A stretch of DNA of 64,000 nucleotides. It comes from Synaphobranchus kaupii (taxonomy: Eukaryota > Chordata > Actinopteri > Anguilliformes > Synaphobranchidae). The stretch is taken from NCBI GenBank assembly GCA_029718625.1, contig JAINUF010000029.1, positions 510,001-574,000 on the forward strand. The letters run 5' to 3'. The notes under the pieces were generated by a model. That model was not told where the DNA came from. It made no database searches and worked only from the letters and a program-made list of their open reading frames with translations. The position numbers were made by a program, and so were the translations under genes. Shown here one piece after another: positions 21,039 through 34,734 of this stretch (its first letter is position 1; every line of letters starts with the position of its first letter).

Positions 21039-24000
21039 CACACTGTATGACCGTACACTGGAGCTGGATGAGCGAGTGAAACTAACGTTAGAAAAGGCAG
21101 TCTATGGTATGTACTGTATGACCGTACACTGGAGCTGGATGAGCGAGTGTAACTAACGTTAGAAAAGGCAGTCTATAGTATGTACTGTATGACCGTACAC
21201 TAGAGCTGGATGAGCGAGTGAAACTAACGTTAGAAAAGGCAGTCTATGGTATGTACTGTATGACCGTACACTGGAGCTGGATGAGCGAGTGAAATTAACG
21301 TTAGAAAAGACAGTCTATGGTATGTACTGTATGACCGTACACTGGAGCTGGATGAGCGAGTGAAACTAACGTTAGAAAAGGCAGTCTATGGTATGTACTG
21401 TATGACCGTACACTGGAGCTGGATGAGCGAGTGAGACTAACGTTAGAAAAGGCAGTCTATGGTATGTACTGTATGACCGTACACTGGAGCTGGATGAGAG
21501 AGTGAAACTAACGTTAGAAAAGGCAGTCTATGGTATGTACTGTATGACCGTACACTGGAGCTGGATGAGCGAGTGTAACTAACGTTAGAAAAGGCAGTCT
21601 ATGGTATGTACTGTATGACCGTACACTGGAGCTGGATGAGCGAGTGAAGCTAACGTTAGAAAAGGCAGTCTATGGTATGTACTGTATGACCGTACACTGG
21701 AGCTGGATGAGCGAGTGAAACTAACGTTAGAAAAGGCAGTCTATGGTATGTACTGTATGACCGTACACTGGAGCTGGATGAGCGAGTGTAACTAACGTTA
21801 GAAAAGGCAGTCTATAGTATGTACTGTATGACCGTACACTAGAGCTGGATGAGCGAGTGAAACTAACGTTAGAAAAGGCAGTCTATGGTATGTACTGTAT
21901 GACCGTACACTGGAGCTGGATGAGCGAGTCAAATTAACGTTAGAAAAGGCAGTCTATGGTATGTACTGTATGACCGTACACTGGAGCTGGATGAGCGAGT
22001 GAAACTAATGTTAGAAAAGGCAGTCTATGGTATGTACTGTATGACCGTACACTGGAGCTGGATGAGAGAGTGAAACTAACGTTAGAAAAGGCAGTCTATG
22101 GTATGTACTGTATGACCGTACACTGGAGCTGGATGAGCGAGTGAAGCTAACGTTAGAAAAGGCAGTCTATGGTATGTACTGTATGACCGTACACTGGAGC
22201 TGGATGAGCGAGTGAAACTAACGTTAGAAAAGGCAGTCTATGGTATGTACTGTATGACCGTACACTGGAGCTGGATGAGCGAGTGAAATTAACGTTAGAA
22301 AAGACAGTCTATGGTATGTACTGTATGACCGTACACTGGAGCTGGATGAGAGAGTGAAATTAACGTTAGAAAAGACAGTCTATGGTATGTACTGTATGAC
22401 CGTACACTAGAGCTGGATGAGCAAGTGAAACTAACGTTAGAAAAGGCAGTCTATGGTATGTACTGTATGACCGTACACTGGAGCTGGATGAGCGAGTGAA
22501 ATTAACGTTAGAAAAGACAGTCTATGGTATGTACTGTATGACCGTACACTGGAGCTGGATGAGAGAGTGAAACTAACGTTAGAAAAGGCAGTCTATGGTA
22601 TGTACTGTATGACCGTACACTGGAGCTGGATGAGCGAGTGAAGCTAACGTTAGAAAAGGCAGTCTATGGTATGTACTGTATGACCGTACACTGGAGCTGG
22701 ATGAGCGAGTGAAACTAACGTTAGAAACGGCAGTCTATGGTATGTACTGTATGACCGTACACTGGAGCTGGATGAGAGAGTGAAACTAACGTTAGAAAAG
22801 GCAGTCTATGTTATGTACTGTATGACCGTACACTGGAGCTGGATGAGAGAGTGAAACTAACGTTAGAAAAGGCAGTCTATGGTATGTACTGTATGACCGT
22901 ACACTGGAGCTGGATGAGCGAGTGAAACTAACGTTAGAAAAGGCAGTCTATGGTATGTACTGTATGACCGTACACTGGAGCTGGATGAGAGAGTGAAACT
23001 AACGTTAGAAAAGGCAGTCTATGTTATGTACTGTATGAACGTACACTGGAGCTGGATGAGAGAGTGAAACTAACGTTAGAAAAGGCAGTCTATGGTATGT
23101 ACTGTATGACCGTACACTGGAGCTGGATGAGAGAGTGAAACTAACGTTAGAAAAGGCAGTCTATGGTATGTACTGTATGACCGTACACTGGAGCTGGATG
23201 AGCGAGTGAAACTAACGTTAGAAAAGGCGGTCTATGGTATGTACTGTATGACCGTACACTGGAGCTGGATGAGAGAGTGAAACTAATGTTATAAAAGGCA
23301 GTCTATGGCATGTACTGTATGACCGTACACTGGAGCTGGATGAGCGAGTGAAACTAACGTTAGAAAAGGCAGTCTATGGTATGTACTGTATGACCGTACA
23401 CTGGAGCTGGATGAGCGAGTGTAACTAACGTTAGAAAAGGCAGTCTATAGTATGTACTGTATGACCGTACACTAGAGCTGGATGAGCGAGTGAAACTAAC
23501 GTTAGAAAAGGCAGTCTATGGTATGTACTGTATGACCGTACACTGGAGCTGGATGAGCGAGTGAAATTAACGTTAGAAAAGACAGTCTATGGTATGTACT
23601 GTATGACCGTACACTGGAGCTGGATGAGCGAGTGAAACTAACGTTAGAAAAGGCAGTCTATGGTATGTACTGTATGACCGTACACTGGAGCTGGATGAGC
23701 GAGTGAGACTAACGTTAGAAAAGGCAGTCTATGGTATGTACTGTATGACCGTACACTGGAGCTGGATGAGAGAGTGAAACTAACGTTAGAAAAGGCAGTC
23801 TATGGTATGTACTGTATGACCGTACACTGGAGCTGGATGAGCGAGTGTAACTAACGTTAGAAAAGGCAGTCTATGGTATGTACTGTATGACCGTACACTG
23901 GAGCTGGATGAGCGAGTGAAGCTAACGTTAGAAAAGGCAGTCTATGGTATGTACTGTATGACCGTACACTGGAGCTGGATGAGCGAGTGAAACTAACGTT

Positions 24001-27000
24001 AGAAAAGGCAGTCTATGGTATGTACTGTATGACCGTACACTGGAGCTGGATGAGCGAGTGTAACTAACGTTAGAAAAGGCAGTCTATAGTATGTACTGTA
24101 TGACCGTACACTAGAGCTGGATGAGCGAGTGAAACTAACGTTAGAAAAGGCAGTCTATGGTATGTACTGTATGACCGTACACTGGAGCTGGATGAGCGAG
24201 TCAAATTAACGTTAGAAAAGGCAGTCTATGGTATGTACTGTATGACCGTACACTGGAGCTGGATGAGCGAGTGAAACTAATGTTAGAAAAGGCAGTCTAT
24301 GGTATGTACTGTATGACCGTACACTGGAGCTGGATGAGAGAGTGAAACTAACGTTAGAAAAGGCAGTCTATGGTATGTACTGTATGACCGTACACTGGAG
24401 CTGGATGAGCGAGTGAAGCTAACGTTAGAAAAGGCAGTCTATGGTATGTACTGTATGACCGTACACTGGAGCTGGATGAGCGAGTGAAGCTAACGTTAGA
24501 AAAGGCAGTCTATGGTATGTACTGTATGACCGTACACTGGAGCTGGATGAGCGAGTGAAACTAACGTTAGAAAAGGCAGTCTATGGTATGTACTGTATGA
24601 CCGTACACTGGAGCTGGATGAGCGAGTGTAACTAACGTTAGAAAAGGCAGTCTATAGTATGTACTGTATGACCGTACACTAGAGCTGGATGAGCGAGTGA
24701 AACTAACGTTAGAAAAGGCAGTCTATGGTATGTACTGTATGACCGTACACTGGAGCTGGATGAGCGAGTCAAATTAACGTTAGAAAAGGCAGTCTATGGT
24801 ATGTACTGTATGACCGTACACTGGAGCTGGATGAGCGAGTGAAACTAATGTTAGAAAAGGCAGTCTATGGTATGTACTGTATGACCGTACACTGGAGCTG
24901 GATGAGAGAGTGAAACTAACGTTAGAAAAGGCAGTCTATGGTATGTACTGTATGACCGTACACTGGAGCTGGATGAGCGAGTGAAGCTAACGTTAGAAAA
25001 GGCAGTCTATGGTATGTACTGTATGACCGTACACTGGAGCTGGATGAGCGAGTGAAACTAACGTTAGAAAAGGCAGTCTATGGTATGTACTGTATGACCG
25101 TACACTGGAGCTGGATGAGCGAGTGAAATTAACGTTAGAAAAGACAGTCTATGGTATGTACTGTATGACCGTACACTGGAGCTGGATGAGAGAGTGAAAT
25201 TAACGTTAGAAAAGACAGTCTATGGTATGTACTGTATGACCGTACACTAGAGCTGGATGAGCAAGTGAAACTAACGTTAGAAAAGGCAGTCTATGGTATG
25301 TACTGTATGACCGTACACTGGAGCTGGATGAGCGAGTGAAATTAACGTTAGAAAAGACAGTCTATGGTATGTACTGTATGACCGTACACTGGAGCTGGAT
25401 GAGAGAGTGAAACTAACGTTAGAAAAGGCAGTCTATGGTATGTACTGTATGACCGTACACTGGAGCTGGATGAGCGAGTGAAGCTAACGTTAGAAAAGGC
25501 AGTCTATGGTATGTACTGTATGACCGTACACTGGAGCTGGATGAGCGAGTGAAACTAACGTTAGAAACGGCAGTCTATGGTATGTACTGTATGACCGTAC
25601 ACTGGAGCTGGATGAGAGAGTGAAACTAACGTTAGAAAAGGCAGTCTATGTTATGTACTGTATGACCGTACACTGGAGCTGGATGAGAGAGTGAAACTAA
25701 CGTTAGAAAAGGCAGTCTATGGTATGTACTGTATGACCGTACACTGGAGCTGGATGAGCGAGTGAAACTAACGTTAGAAAAGGCAGTCTATGGTATGTAC
25801 TGTATGACCGTACACTGGAGCTGGATGAGAGAGTGAAACTAACGTTAGAAAAGGCAGTCTATGTTATGTACTGTATGAACGTACACTGGAGCTGGATGAG
25901 AGAGTGAAACTAACGTTAGAAAAGGCAGTCTATGGTATGTACTGTATGACCGTACACTGGAGCTGGATGAGAGAGTGAAACTAACGTTAGAAAAGGCAGT
26001 CTATGGTATGTACTGTATGACCGTACACTGGAGCTGGATGAGCGAGTGAAACTAACGTTAGAAAAGGCGGTCTATGGTATGTACTGTATGACCGTACACT
26101 GGAGCTGGATGAGAGAGTGAAACTAATGTTATAAAAGGCAGTCTATGGCATGTACTGTATGACCGTACACTGGAGCTGGATGAGCGAGTGAAACTAACGT
26201 TAGAAAAGGCAGTCTATGGTATGTACTGTATGACCGTACACTGGAGCTGGATGAGCGAGTGTAACTAACGTTAGAAAAGGCAGTCTATAGTATGTACTGT
26301 ATGACCGTACACTAGAGCTGGATGAGCGAGTGAAACTAACGTTAGAAAAGGCAGTCTATGGTATGTACTGTATGACCGTACACTGGAGCTGGATGAGCGA
26401 GTGAAATTAACGTTAGAAAAGACAGTCTATGGTATGTACTGTATGACCGTACACTGGAGCTGGATGAGCGAGTGAAACTAACGTTAGAAAAGGCAGTCTA
26501 TGGTATGTACTGTATGACCGTACACTGGAGCTGGATGAGCGAGTGAGACTAACGTTAGAAAAGGAAGTCTATGGTATGTACTGTATGACCGTACACTGGA
26601 GCTGGATGAGCGAGTGAAACTAACGTTAGAAAAGGCAGTCTATGGTATGTACTGTATGACCGTACACTGGAGCTGGATGAGCGAGTGTAACTAACGTTAG
26701 AAAAGGCAGTCTATGGTATGTACTGTATGACCGTACACTGGAGCTGGATGAGCGAGTGTAACTAACGTTAGAAAAGGCAGTCTATGGTATGTACTGTATG
26801 ACCGTACACTGGAGCTGGATGAGCGAGTGTAATTAACGTTAGAAAAGACAGTCTATGGTATGTACTGTATGACCGTACACTGGAGCTGGATGAGCGAGTG
26901 AGACTAACGTTAGAAAAGACAGTCTATGGTATGTACTGTATGACCGTACACTGGAGCTGGATGAGCGAGTGAAACTAACGTTAGAAAAGGCAGTCTATGG

Positions 27001-29617
27001 TATGTACTGTATGACCGTACACTGGAGCTGGATGAGCGAGTGTAACTAACGTTAGAAAAGGCAGTCTATAGTATGTACTGTATGACCGTACACTAGAGCT
27101 GGATGAGCGAGTGAAACTAACGTTAGAAAAGGCAGTCTATGGTATGTACTGTATGACCGTACACTGGAGCTGGATGAGCGAGTCAAATTAACGTTAGAAA
27201 AGGCAGTCTATGGTATGTACTGTATGACCGTACACTGGAGCTGGATGAGCGAGTGAAACTAATGTTAGAAAAGGCAGTCTATGGTATGTACTGTATGACC
27301 GTACACTGGGGCTGGATGAGAGAGTGAAACTAACGTTAGAAAAGGCAGTCTATGGTATGTACTGTATGACCGTACACTGGAGCTGGATGAGCGAGTGAAG
27401 CTAACGTTAGAAAAGGCAGTCTATGGTATGTACTGTATGACCGTACACTGGAGCTGGATGAGCGAGTGAAACTAACGTTAGAAAAGGCAGTCTATGGTAT
27501 GTACTGTATGACCGTACACTGGAGCTGGATGAGCGAGTGAAATTAACGTTAGAAAAGACAGTCTATGGTATGTACTGTATGACCGTACACTGGAGCTGGA
27601 TGAGAGAGTGAAATTAACGTTAGAAAAGACAGTCTATGGTATGTACTGTATGACCGTACACTAGAGCTGGATGAGCAAGTGAAACTAACGTTAGAAAAGG
27701 CAGTCTATGGTATGTACTGTATGACCGTACACTGGAGCTGGATGAGCGAGTGAAATTAACGTTAGAAAAGACAGTCTATGGTATGTACTGTATGACCGTA
27801 CACTGGAGCTGGATGAGAGAGTGAAACTAACGTTAGAAAAGGCAGTCTATGGTATGTACTGTATGACCGTACACTGGAGCTGGATGAGCGAGTGAAGCTA
27901 ACGTTAGAAAAGGCAGTCTATGGTATGTACTGTATGACCGTACACTGGAGCTGGATGAGCGAGTGAAACTAACGTTAGAAACGGCAGTCTATGGTATGTA
28001 CTGTATGACCGTACACTGGAGCTGGATGAGAGAGTGAAACTAACGTTAGAAAAGGCAGTCTATGTTATGTACTGTATGACCGTACACTGGAGCTGGATGA
28101 GAGAGTGAAACTAACGTTAGAAAAGGCAGTCTATGGTATGTACTGTATGACCGTACACTGGAGCTGGATGAGCGAGTGAAACTAACGTTAGAAAAGGCAG
28201 TCTATGGTATGTACTGTATGACCGTACACTGGAGCTGGATGAGAGAGTGAAACTAACGTTAGAAAAGGCAGTCTATGTTATGTACTGTATGAACGTACAC
28301 TGGAGCTGGATGAGAGAGTGAAACTAACGTTAGAAAAGGCAGTCTATGGTATGTACTGTATGACCGTACACTGGAGCTGGATGAGAGAGTGAAACTAACG
28401 TTAGAAAAGGCAGTCTATGGTATGTACTGTATGACCGTACACTGGAGCTGGATGAGCGAGTGAAACTAACGTTAGAAAAGGCAGTCTATGGTATGTACTG
28501 TATGACCGTACACTGGAGCTGGATGAGAGAGTGAAACTAATGTTAGAAAAGGCAGTCTATGGCATGTACTGTATGACCGTACACTGGAGCTGGATGAGCG
28601 AGTGAAACTAACGTTAGAAAAGGCAGTCTATGGTATGTACTGTATGACCGTACACTGGAGCTGGATGAGCGAGTGTAACTAACGTTAGAAAAGGCAGTCT
28701 ATAGTATGTACTGTATGACCGTACACTAGAGCTGGATGAGCGAGTGAAACTAACGTTAGAAAAGGCAGTCTATGGTATGTACTGTATGACCGTACACTGG
28801 AGCTGGATGAGCGAGTGAAATTAACGTTAGAAAAGACAGTCTATGGTATGTACTGTATGACCGTACACTGGAGCTGGATGAGCGAGTGAAACTAACGTTA
28901 GAAAAGGCAGTCTATGGTATGTACTGTATGACCGTACACTGGAGCTGGATGAGCGAGTGAGACTAACGTTAGAAAAGGCAGTCTATGGTATGTACTGTAT
29001 GACCGTACACTGGAGCTGGATGAGCGAGTGAAACTAACGTTAGAAAAGGCAGTCTATGGTATGTACTGTATGACCGTACACTGGAGCTGGATGAGCGAGT
29101 GTAACTAACGTTAGAAAAGGCAGTCTATGGTATGTACTGTATGACCGTACACTGGAGCTGGATGAGCGAGTGTAACTAACGTTAGAAAAGGCAGTCTATG
29201 GTATGTACTGTATGACCGTACACTGGAGCTGGATGAGCGAGTGTAATTAACGTTAGAAAAGACAGTCTATGGTATGTACTGTATGACCGTACACTGGAGC
29301 TGGATGAGCGAGTGAGACTAACGTTAGAAAAGACAGTCTATGGTATGTACTGTATGACCGTACACTGGAGCTGGATGAGCGAGTGAAACTAACGTTAGAA
29401 AAGGCAGTCTATGGTATGTACTGTATGACCGTACACTGGAGCTGGATGAGCGAGTGTAACTAACGTTAGAAAAGGCAGTCTATAGTATGTACTGTATGAC
29501 CGTACACTAGAGCTGGATGAGCGAGTGAAACTAACGTTAGAAAAGGCAGTCTATGGTATGTACTGTATGACCGTACACTGGAGCTGGATGAGAGAGTGAA
29601 ACTAACGTTAGAAAAGG
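21039..29617. repeat. 71-bp satellite-like array, about 121 copies, with higher-order structure
   Basis: The unit is CTAACGTTAGAAAAGGCAGT, then CTATGGTATGTACTGTATGA, CCGTACACTGGAGCTGGATG and AGCGAGTGAAA. Every unit starts with the 10-bp palindrome CTAACGTTAG (a minority carry TTAACGTTAG or TAATGTTAG). Diagnostic variants (CTATAGTATG, CACTAGAGC, GAGCAAGTG, TTAGAAACGG, GTATGAACG) recur in the same order at spacings that are exact multiples of 71 bp, dividing the array into three large blocks of 32, 40 and 34 units and a partial fourth. Because 71 is not divisible by three, no long frames exist. Confidence 0.98.
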
Positions 29618-31190
29618 CCGTATGACCGTACCCAACAACACATATTCAATAATATATATCATTTTTTACATTTATTTTTTCTGTTCCTTTCTTTCTTTCT
29701 TTTCCTCTTCCTTCTCTTTCCTTTCCTGTGTCTCCTCTCTCCCTCCCACTCTCCCCCACTGCAGTTATATTTATTCCATCTCCCTCTCCTATCCCATCCC
29801 CCTCCTAACTTATCAGCTATTATTCTCATTTGAAGACTGTTGCACACATGTACATGCATACATTTTATAATTTTTTTAATTAATAATAATTTATGATAAT
29901 CAATACATTGCATGCCATGAGGATGAGAGTCATGTAAAGCCAGTTTCCCAACAATGGTCATTTTGCAACGTAGGATAGAAACGGCAGAATGACATTTCTA
30001 ACAAACTAGTGTTTCTATACAGCAGAATGGCATAGGCTTATATGCTAGCCGTTATCTAGTGTGAGCCTCAGCCTACTAGCGTGATGGCTGGCTGCCTGAC
30101 AAAGCGAAAATCTCTTTACTTGCTGAGCAAATACTGTATAAGGGAAATAAATAATTATGAAGTAATCAAATAAAAAGGCAATATGCACACCTAAATTCAT
30201 AATCCTTTATATAAAGTGATCATTTAAGCAAATGATTGGCTGTAATATGCAGTCATTGGAACCTTTAAGAGTGTAAGGAGAGCACACATTTCCTGAGGAT
30301 CTTTAGAATTCATGTTGAGACCACGTTCATCTTGAGATTGAAAGTTTAAAATTTTCTTTTTTTTAACATTTTATTTAAAGGTTAGGCCTAGAGTTTAAAA
30401 TTATTCAAAAAGAATTTAAATTGTCATTATTTCATGATACAATCATGTTTTTTAAAAATAATTGAAATTGAAAACCAAGATTATTTTCCAAAAACCGAAC
30501 CAAACTCAAAAAACGCTAATAGCTCGGCACTAATCTGACCTCATCTCTGAAGCGGATCGGACCAGAGTTCTGGTTGAGTCAGACATACAGACTCACAGCT
30601 ATACAGGGTTTGTAATAACTTTATTATTCAGACAGAATATGCATTACATCCACACAAGATGTGCTGGCAGATGCAAAAGCGATGTATTTTTAATAAGCTC
30701 CATTTCATCACTATTCAAGATACAAAAATAATATCGCACACCACCTTCTGGAAGCATAACTATGACACACCAGATGGGCTACAAACACAGCAACAAAGCA
30801 ATAAATCCTCAACCTTCAAAAAGACAATAATCCTTCCACACAAGACAGGAAGAGAACCAAAGAGCACCCAGCAGCCAGGGCTGAGTGAGGCTCACCCAAA
30901 TAAAGTTTTTAGTGTTTAAAAAAATAAAGTATAAAGTTTTTATGATAGTTTTATTTATTTTATTTTTTTAAATATATAAAGTTTTTTAAAGTATTTATAT
31001 CCCTCCCCCATCACATCGAGTGCACAGTGTGACCGTTGCTCCAGTAAAGCACTTCAGTGCCTTTAACCTGTGACCTCCGGGCCCATCCAAGCAGCTCAAA
31101 TTGTAAAGATTCTCACAGCAAGAGCAGGCTGGGCCACACGGTCACAGGCCCGGGCCTTGGCTCCACAAGCAGGGGTGTGCGCTGGTGGGA
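29618..31190. other. non-coding region, AT-rich, nothing recognised
   Basis: A pyrimidine-rich strand runs 29680-29810 and poly-T/poly-A tracts occur near 30350-30480 and 30920-30990. An 86-codon open frame at 30659-30919 has no recognisable domain and no splice context, and I do not support it as a gene. Confidence 0.45.
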
Positions 31191-31195
31191 CACGT

Positions 31196-32095
31196 CAGGG
31201 GTACAGTGTGTTTGGGCTGGTCAGGGTACCCGGGGGAGGGGTACAGCGGGTTTGGGCTTGCCAGGGTACCCGGGGGTGGGGTACAGCGGGTTTGGGCTTG
31301 CCAGGGTACCCGGGGGAGGGGTACAGCGGGTTTGGGCTTGCCAGGGTACCCGGGGGAGGGGTACAGCGGGTTTGGGCTTGCCAGGGTACCCGGGGGTGGG
31401 GTACAGTGTGTTTGGGCTTGCCAGGGTACCCGGGGGTGGGGTACAGTGTGTTTGGGCTTGCCAGGGCACCCGGGGGAGGGGTACAGCGGGTTTGGGCTTG
31501 CCAGGGTACCCGGGGGAGGGGTACAGCGGGTTTGGGCTGGTCAGGGTACCCGGGGGTGGGGTACAGTGTGTTTGGGCTGGTCAGGGTACCCGGGGGAGGG
31601 GTACAGCGGGTTTGGGCTTGCCAGGGTACCCGGAGGTGGGGTACAGCGGGTTTGGGCTTGCCAGGGTACCCGGGGGTGGGGTACAGTGTGTTTGGGCTGG
31701 TCAGGGTACCCGGGGGAGGGGTACAGCGAGTTTGGGCTTGCCAGGGTACCCGGGGGTGGGGTACAGTGTGTTTGGGCTGGTCAGGGTACCCGGGGGAGGG
31801 GTATAGCGGGTTTGGGCTTGCCAGGGTACCCGGGGGTGGGGTACAGCGGGTTTGGGCTTGCCAGGGTACCCGGGGGAGGGGTACAGCGGGTTTGGGCTTG
31901 CCAGGGTACCCGGGGGTGGGGTACAGCGGGTTTGGGCTTGCCAGGGTACCCGGGGGTGGGGTACAGTAGGTTTGGGCTGGTCAGGGTACCTGGGGGGGGT
32001 ACCCAGGGGTGGGGTACAGCGGGTTTGGGCTGGTCAGGGTACCCGGGGGTGGGGTACAGCGGGTTTGGGCTGGTCAGGGTACCTGGGGTGTTAGC
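31196..32095. repeat. 40-bp G-rich minisatellite, about 22 copies
   Basis: The unit is GGGTACCCGGGGGTGGGGTA followed by CAGCGGGTTTGGGCTTGCCA. Each unit has five or more runs of three or more G on the plus strand and the overlapping palindromes GGGTACCC and CCCGGG. The 40-bp period rotates through all three frames every 120 bp without a stop, which generates three overlapping artefactual frames of about 250-306 codons. Confidence 0.97.
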
Positions 32096-32334
32096 GCTGC
32101 ATTAGTTTGTCCGAGGGACATGCTGCAGGGCATCTTAACCACCTCCCCATTTTACAGGAAGTGCCAGCATCTCTCCTTTTACAGGAAGTGCTCTTACCAG
32201 CATCTCTCCTTTCTCTGATGGAGGGGACAGATCTGCCACCATTTTACACTGGAAGGATTTCCAATGAGCCTGGGAATTCTGCAATGCCAAACAGAGTGAT
32301 ATCAGCTGATAATGTGAAGCAGTAGCATACAGTG
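32096..32334. other. non-coding spacer
   Basis: Contains a short duplication of TTTTACAGGAAGTGC. Nothing else recognised. Confidence 0.4.
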
Positions 32335-34090
32335 TGGTATTGTGATACAGTCCGATATCCTGACAGTGATATTGTTATACAGTGTGATATCCTGACAGTG
32401 ATATTGTTATACAGTGTGATATCCTGACAGTGTCATATTGTTATACAGTGTGATATTATGATATAGTAATATTGTGACACTGATATCGTGATGCAGTGTG
32501 ATATCCTGACAGTGTCATATTGTGATGGTGTGATATTGTGATACAGTCTAATATTGTGATAGTGTGATATTGTGATATAGCAATATTGTGAGTGTGATAT
32601 CGTGATGCAGCGTGATATTGTGATAGTGTGATATCGTGATAGTGTAATATTGTGATAATACATTGTGATATAGTAATATTGTGATAGTGTAATATTGTGA
32701 TAGTGTGATATTGTGATATAGCAATATTGTGAGTGTGATATTGTGATAATACATTGTGATATAGTAATATTGTGATACAGTGTAATATTGTGATAGTGTG
32801 ATATAGCAATATTGTGAGTGTGATATGATACAGTGTAATATTGTGATATAGTAATATTGTGATAGTGTGATATGATACAGTGTAATATTGTGACAGTGAG
32901 ATATTGTGATGCAGCGTGATATTGTGATATAGTAATATTGTGATACAGTGTAATATTGTGATATAGTAATATTGTGATAGTGTGATATAGCAATATTGTG
33001 AGTGTGATATTGTGATGCAGCGTGATATTGTGATATAGTAATATTGTGATATAGTAATATTGTGATAGTGTGATATCATGATACAGTGTAATATTGTGAT
33101 ATAGTAATATTGTGATGGTGTGATATCATGATACAGTGTAATATTGTGATAGTGTGATATGGTGATGCAGCGTGATATTGTGATATAGTAATATTGTGAT
33201 ACAGTGTAATATTGTGATATAGTAATATTGTGATAGTGTAATATTGTGATATAGTAATATTGTGATAGTGTGATATCATGATACAGTGTAATATTGTGAC
33301 AGTGAGATATTGTGATGCAGCGTGATATCGTGATACAGTGTAATATTGTGATATAGTAATATTGTGATAGTGTGATATCATGATACAGTGTAATATTGTG
33401 ATACAGCGTGATATTGTGATATAGTAATATTGTGATATCATGATACAGTGTAATATTGTGACAGTGAGATATCGTGATGCAGTGTAATATTGTGACAGTG
33501 AGATATCGTGATGCAGCGTGATATTGTGATATAGTAATATTGTGATAGTGTGATATCATGATACAGTGTAATATTGTGACAGTGAGATATCGTGATGCAG
33601 CGTGATATTGTGATATAGTAATATTGTGATAGTGTGATATCATGATACAGTGTAATATTGTGACAGTGAGATATCATGATACAGTGTAATATTGTGACAG
33701 TGAGATATCATGATAGTGTAATATTGTGACAGTGAGATATCATGATACAGTGTAATATTGTGACAGTGAGATATCATGATACAGTGTAATATTGTGACAG
33801 TGAGATATCACGATACAGTGTAATATTGTGACAGTGAGATATCATGATAGTGTAATATTGTGACAGTGAGATATCATGATACAGTGTAATATTGTGACAG
33901 TGAGATATCATGATACAGTGTAATATTGTGACAGTGAGATATCATGATACAGTGTAATATTGTGACAGTGAGATATCATGATACAGTGTAATATTGTAAC
34001 AGTGAGATATTGTGATACAGTGTAATATTGTGATATAGTAATATTGTGATACAGTGTAATATTGTGACAGTGAGATATCGTGATGCAGTG
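32335..34090. repeat. AT-rich degenerate minisatellite built on GTGATA / TAATATTGTGA
   Basis: Irregular mixture of short modules (GTGATATAGTAATATTGTGA, ACAGTGTAATATTGTGACAG, TGAGATATCATGAT). From about 33640 it settles into a regular 34-bp unit. The plus strand is pyrimidine-poor with almost no C in many units. Long minus-strand frames rich in His, Tyr, Asn, Ile and Thr are repeat artefacts. Confidence 0.95.
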
Positions 34091-34307
34091 TAAGAGTTTA
34101 TACTTCCTAAGTAGCCGCTCCGTGCGCTAGCTGGCACAGCCATATCTTTCACAGCATGTGGCCGCACTGTTAAATGTGTCATAAGTAGCAGTATTTACCC
34201 ACAGATAGCTGCTAATGAGACCATTCTCACCCCACTCCCATCTCAAAAACACACATTTCCCAAGCCAGTCTCATTAACACACAAACACTTCCAGCCCAGT
34301 CTCAATA

Positions 34308-34712
34308 ACACACACGCACACACACACACACGCGCGCACATAGACGCGCACACACACACACACGCGCACACAGACGCGCACACACACACACGCGCACACA
34401 CACACACACACACACACACGCCCAGACGTGCACGCGCCCAGACGTGCACACAGACGCGCGCACACAGACGCGCACACACACACACACACACGCGCACACA
34501 CACACACACGCACACGCACACGCGCCCAGACGTGCACACAGACGCGCGCACACAGACGCGCACACACACACACACACGCACACAGACGCGCGCGCACACA
34601 CACGCGCACACACACGCGCACACACACGCACACACAGACGCGCACACACACACGCACACACACGCACACACACGCGCGCACACACACGCGCACACACACG
34701 CGCACACACACT
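34308..34712. repeat. CA/CG microsatellite, potentially Z-DNA-forming
   Basis: Alternating purine-pyrimidine sequence (CACACGCGCACA with AGACG interruptions) for about 400 bp, ending only about 20 bp before the slc22a15 stop codon. It therefore lies just downstream of that coding sequence and is probably transcribed in its 3' UTR. Confidence 0.93.
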
Positions 34713-34734
34713 CACCCATTCCCAGCTGTCTGTG

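Noticed and set aside
21039..29617. Centromere
   Set aside because: Higher-order structure is centromere-like, but the array is only 8.6 kb, and genes and dispersed transposons lie nearby; no evidence for centromere function.
30659..30919. 86-codon open frame as a small gene
   Set aside because: No domain, no splice or conservation evidence, AT-rich surroundings.
31057..32105. Three overlapping Gly-rich frames over the 40-bp array
   Set aside because: All three frames are the same 120-bp cycle, open by chance; no conserved domain, extreme GC composition.
32433..33677. Minus-strand frames rich in YHNITISQ
   Set aside because: Direct translation of the AT-rich array; no gene structure.
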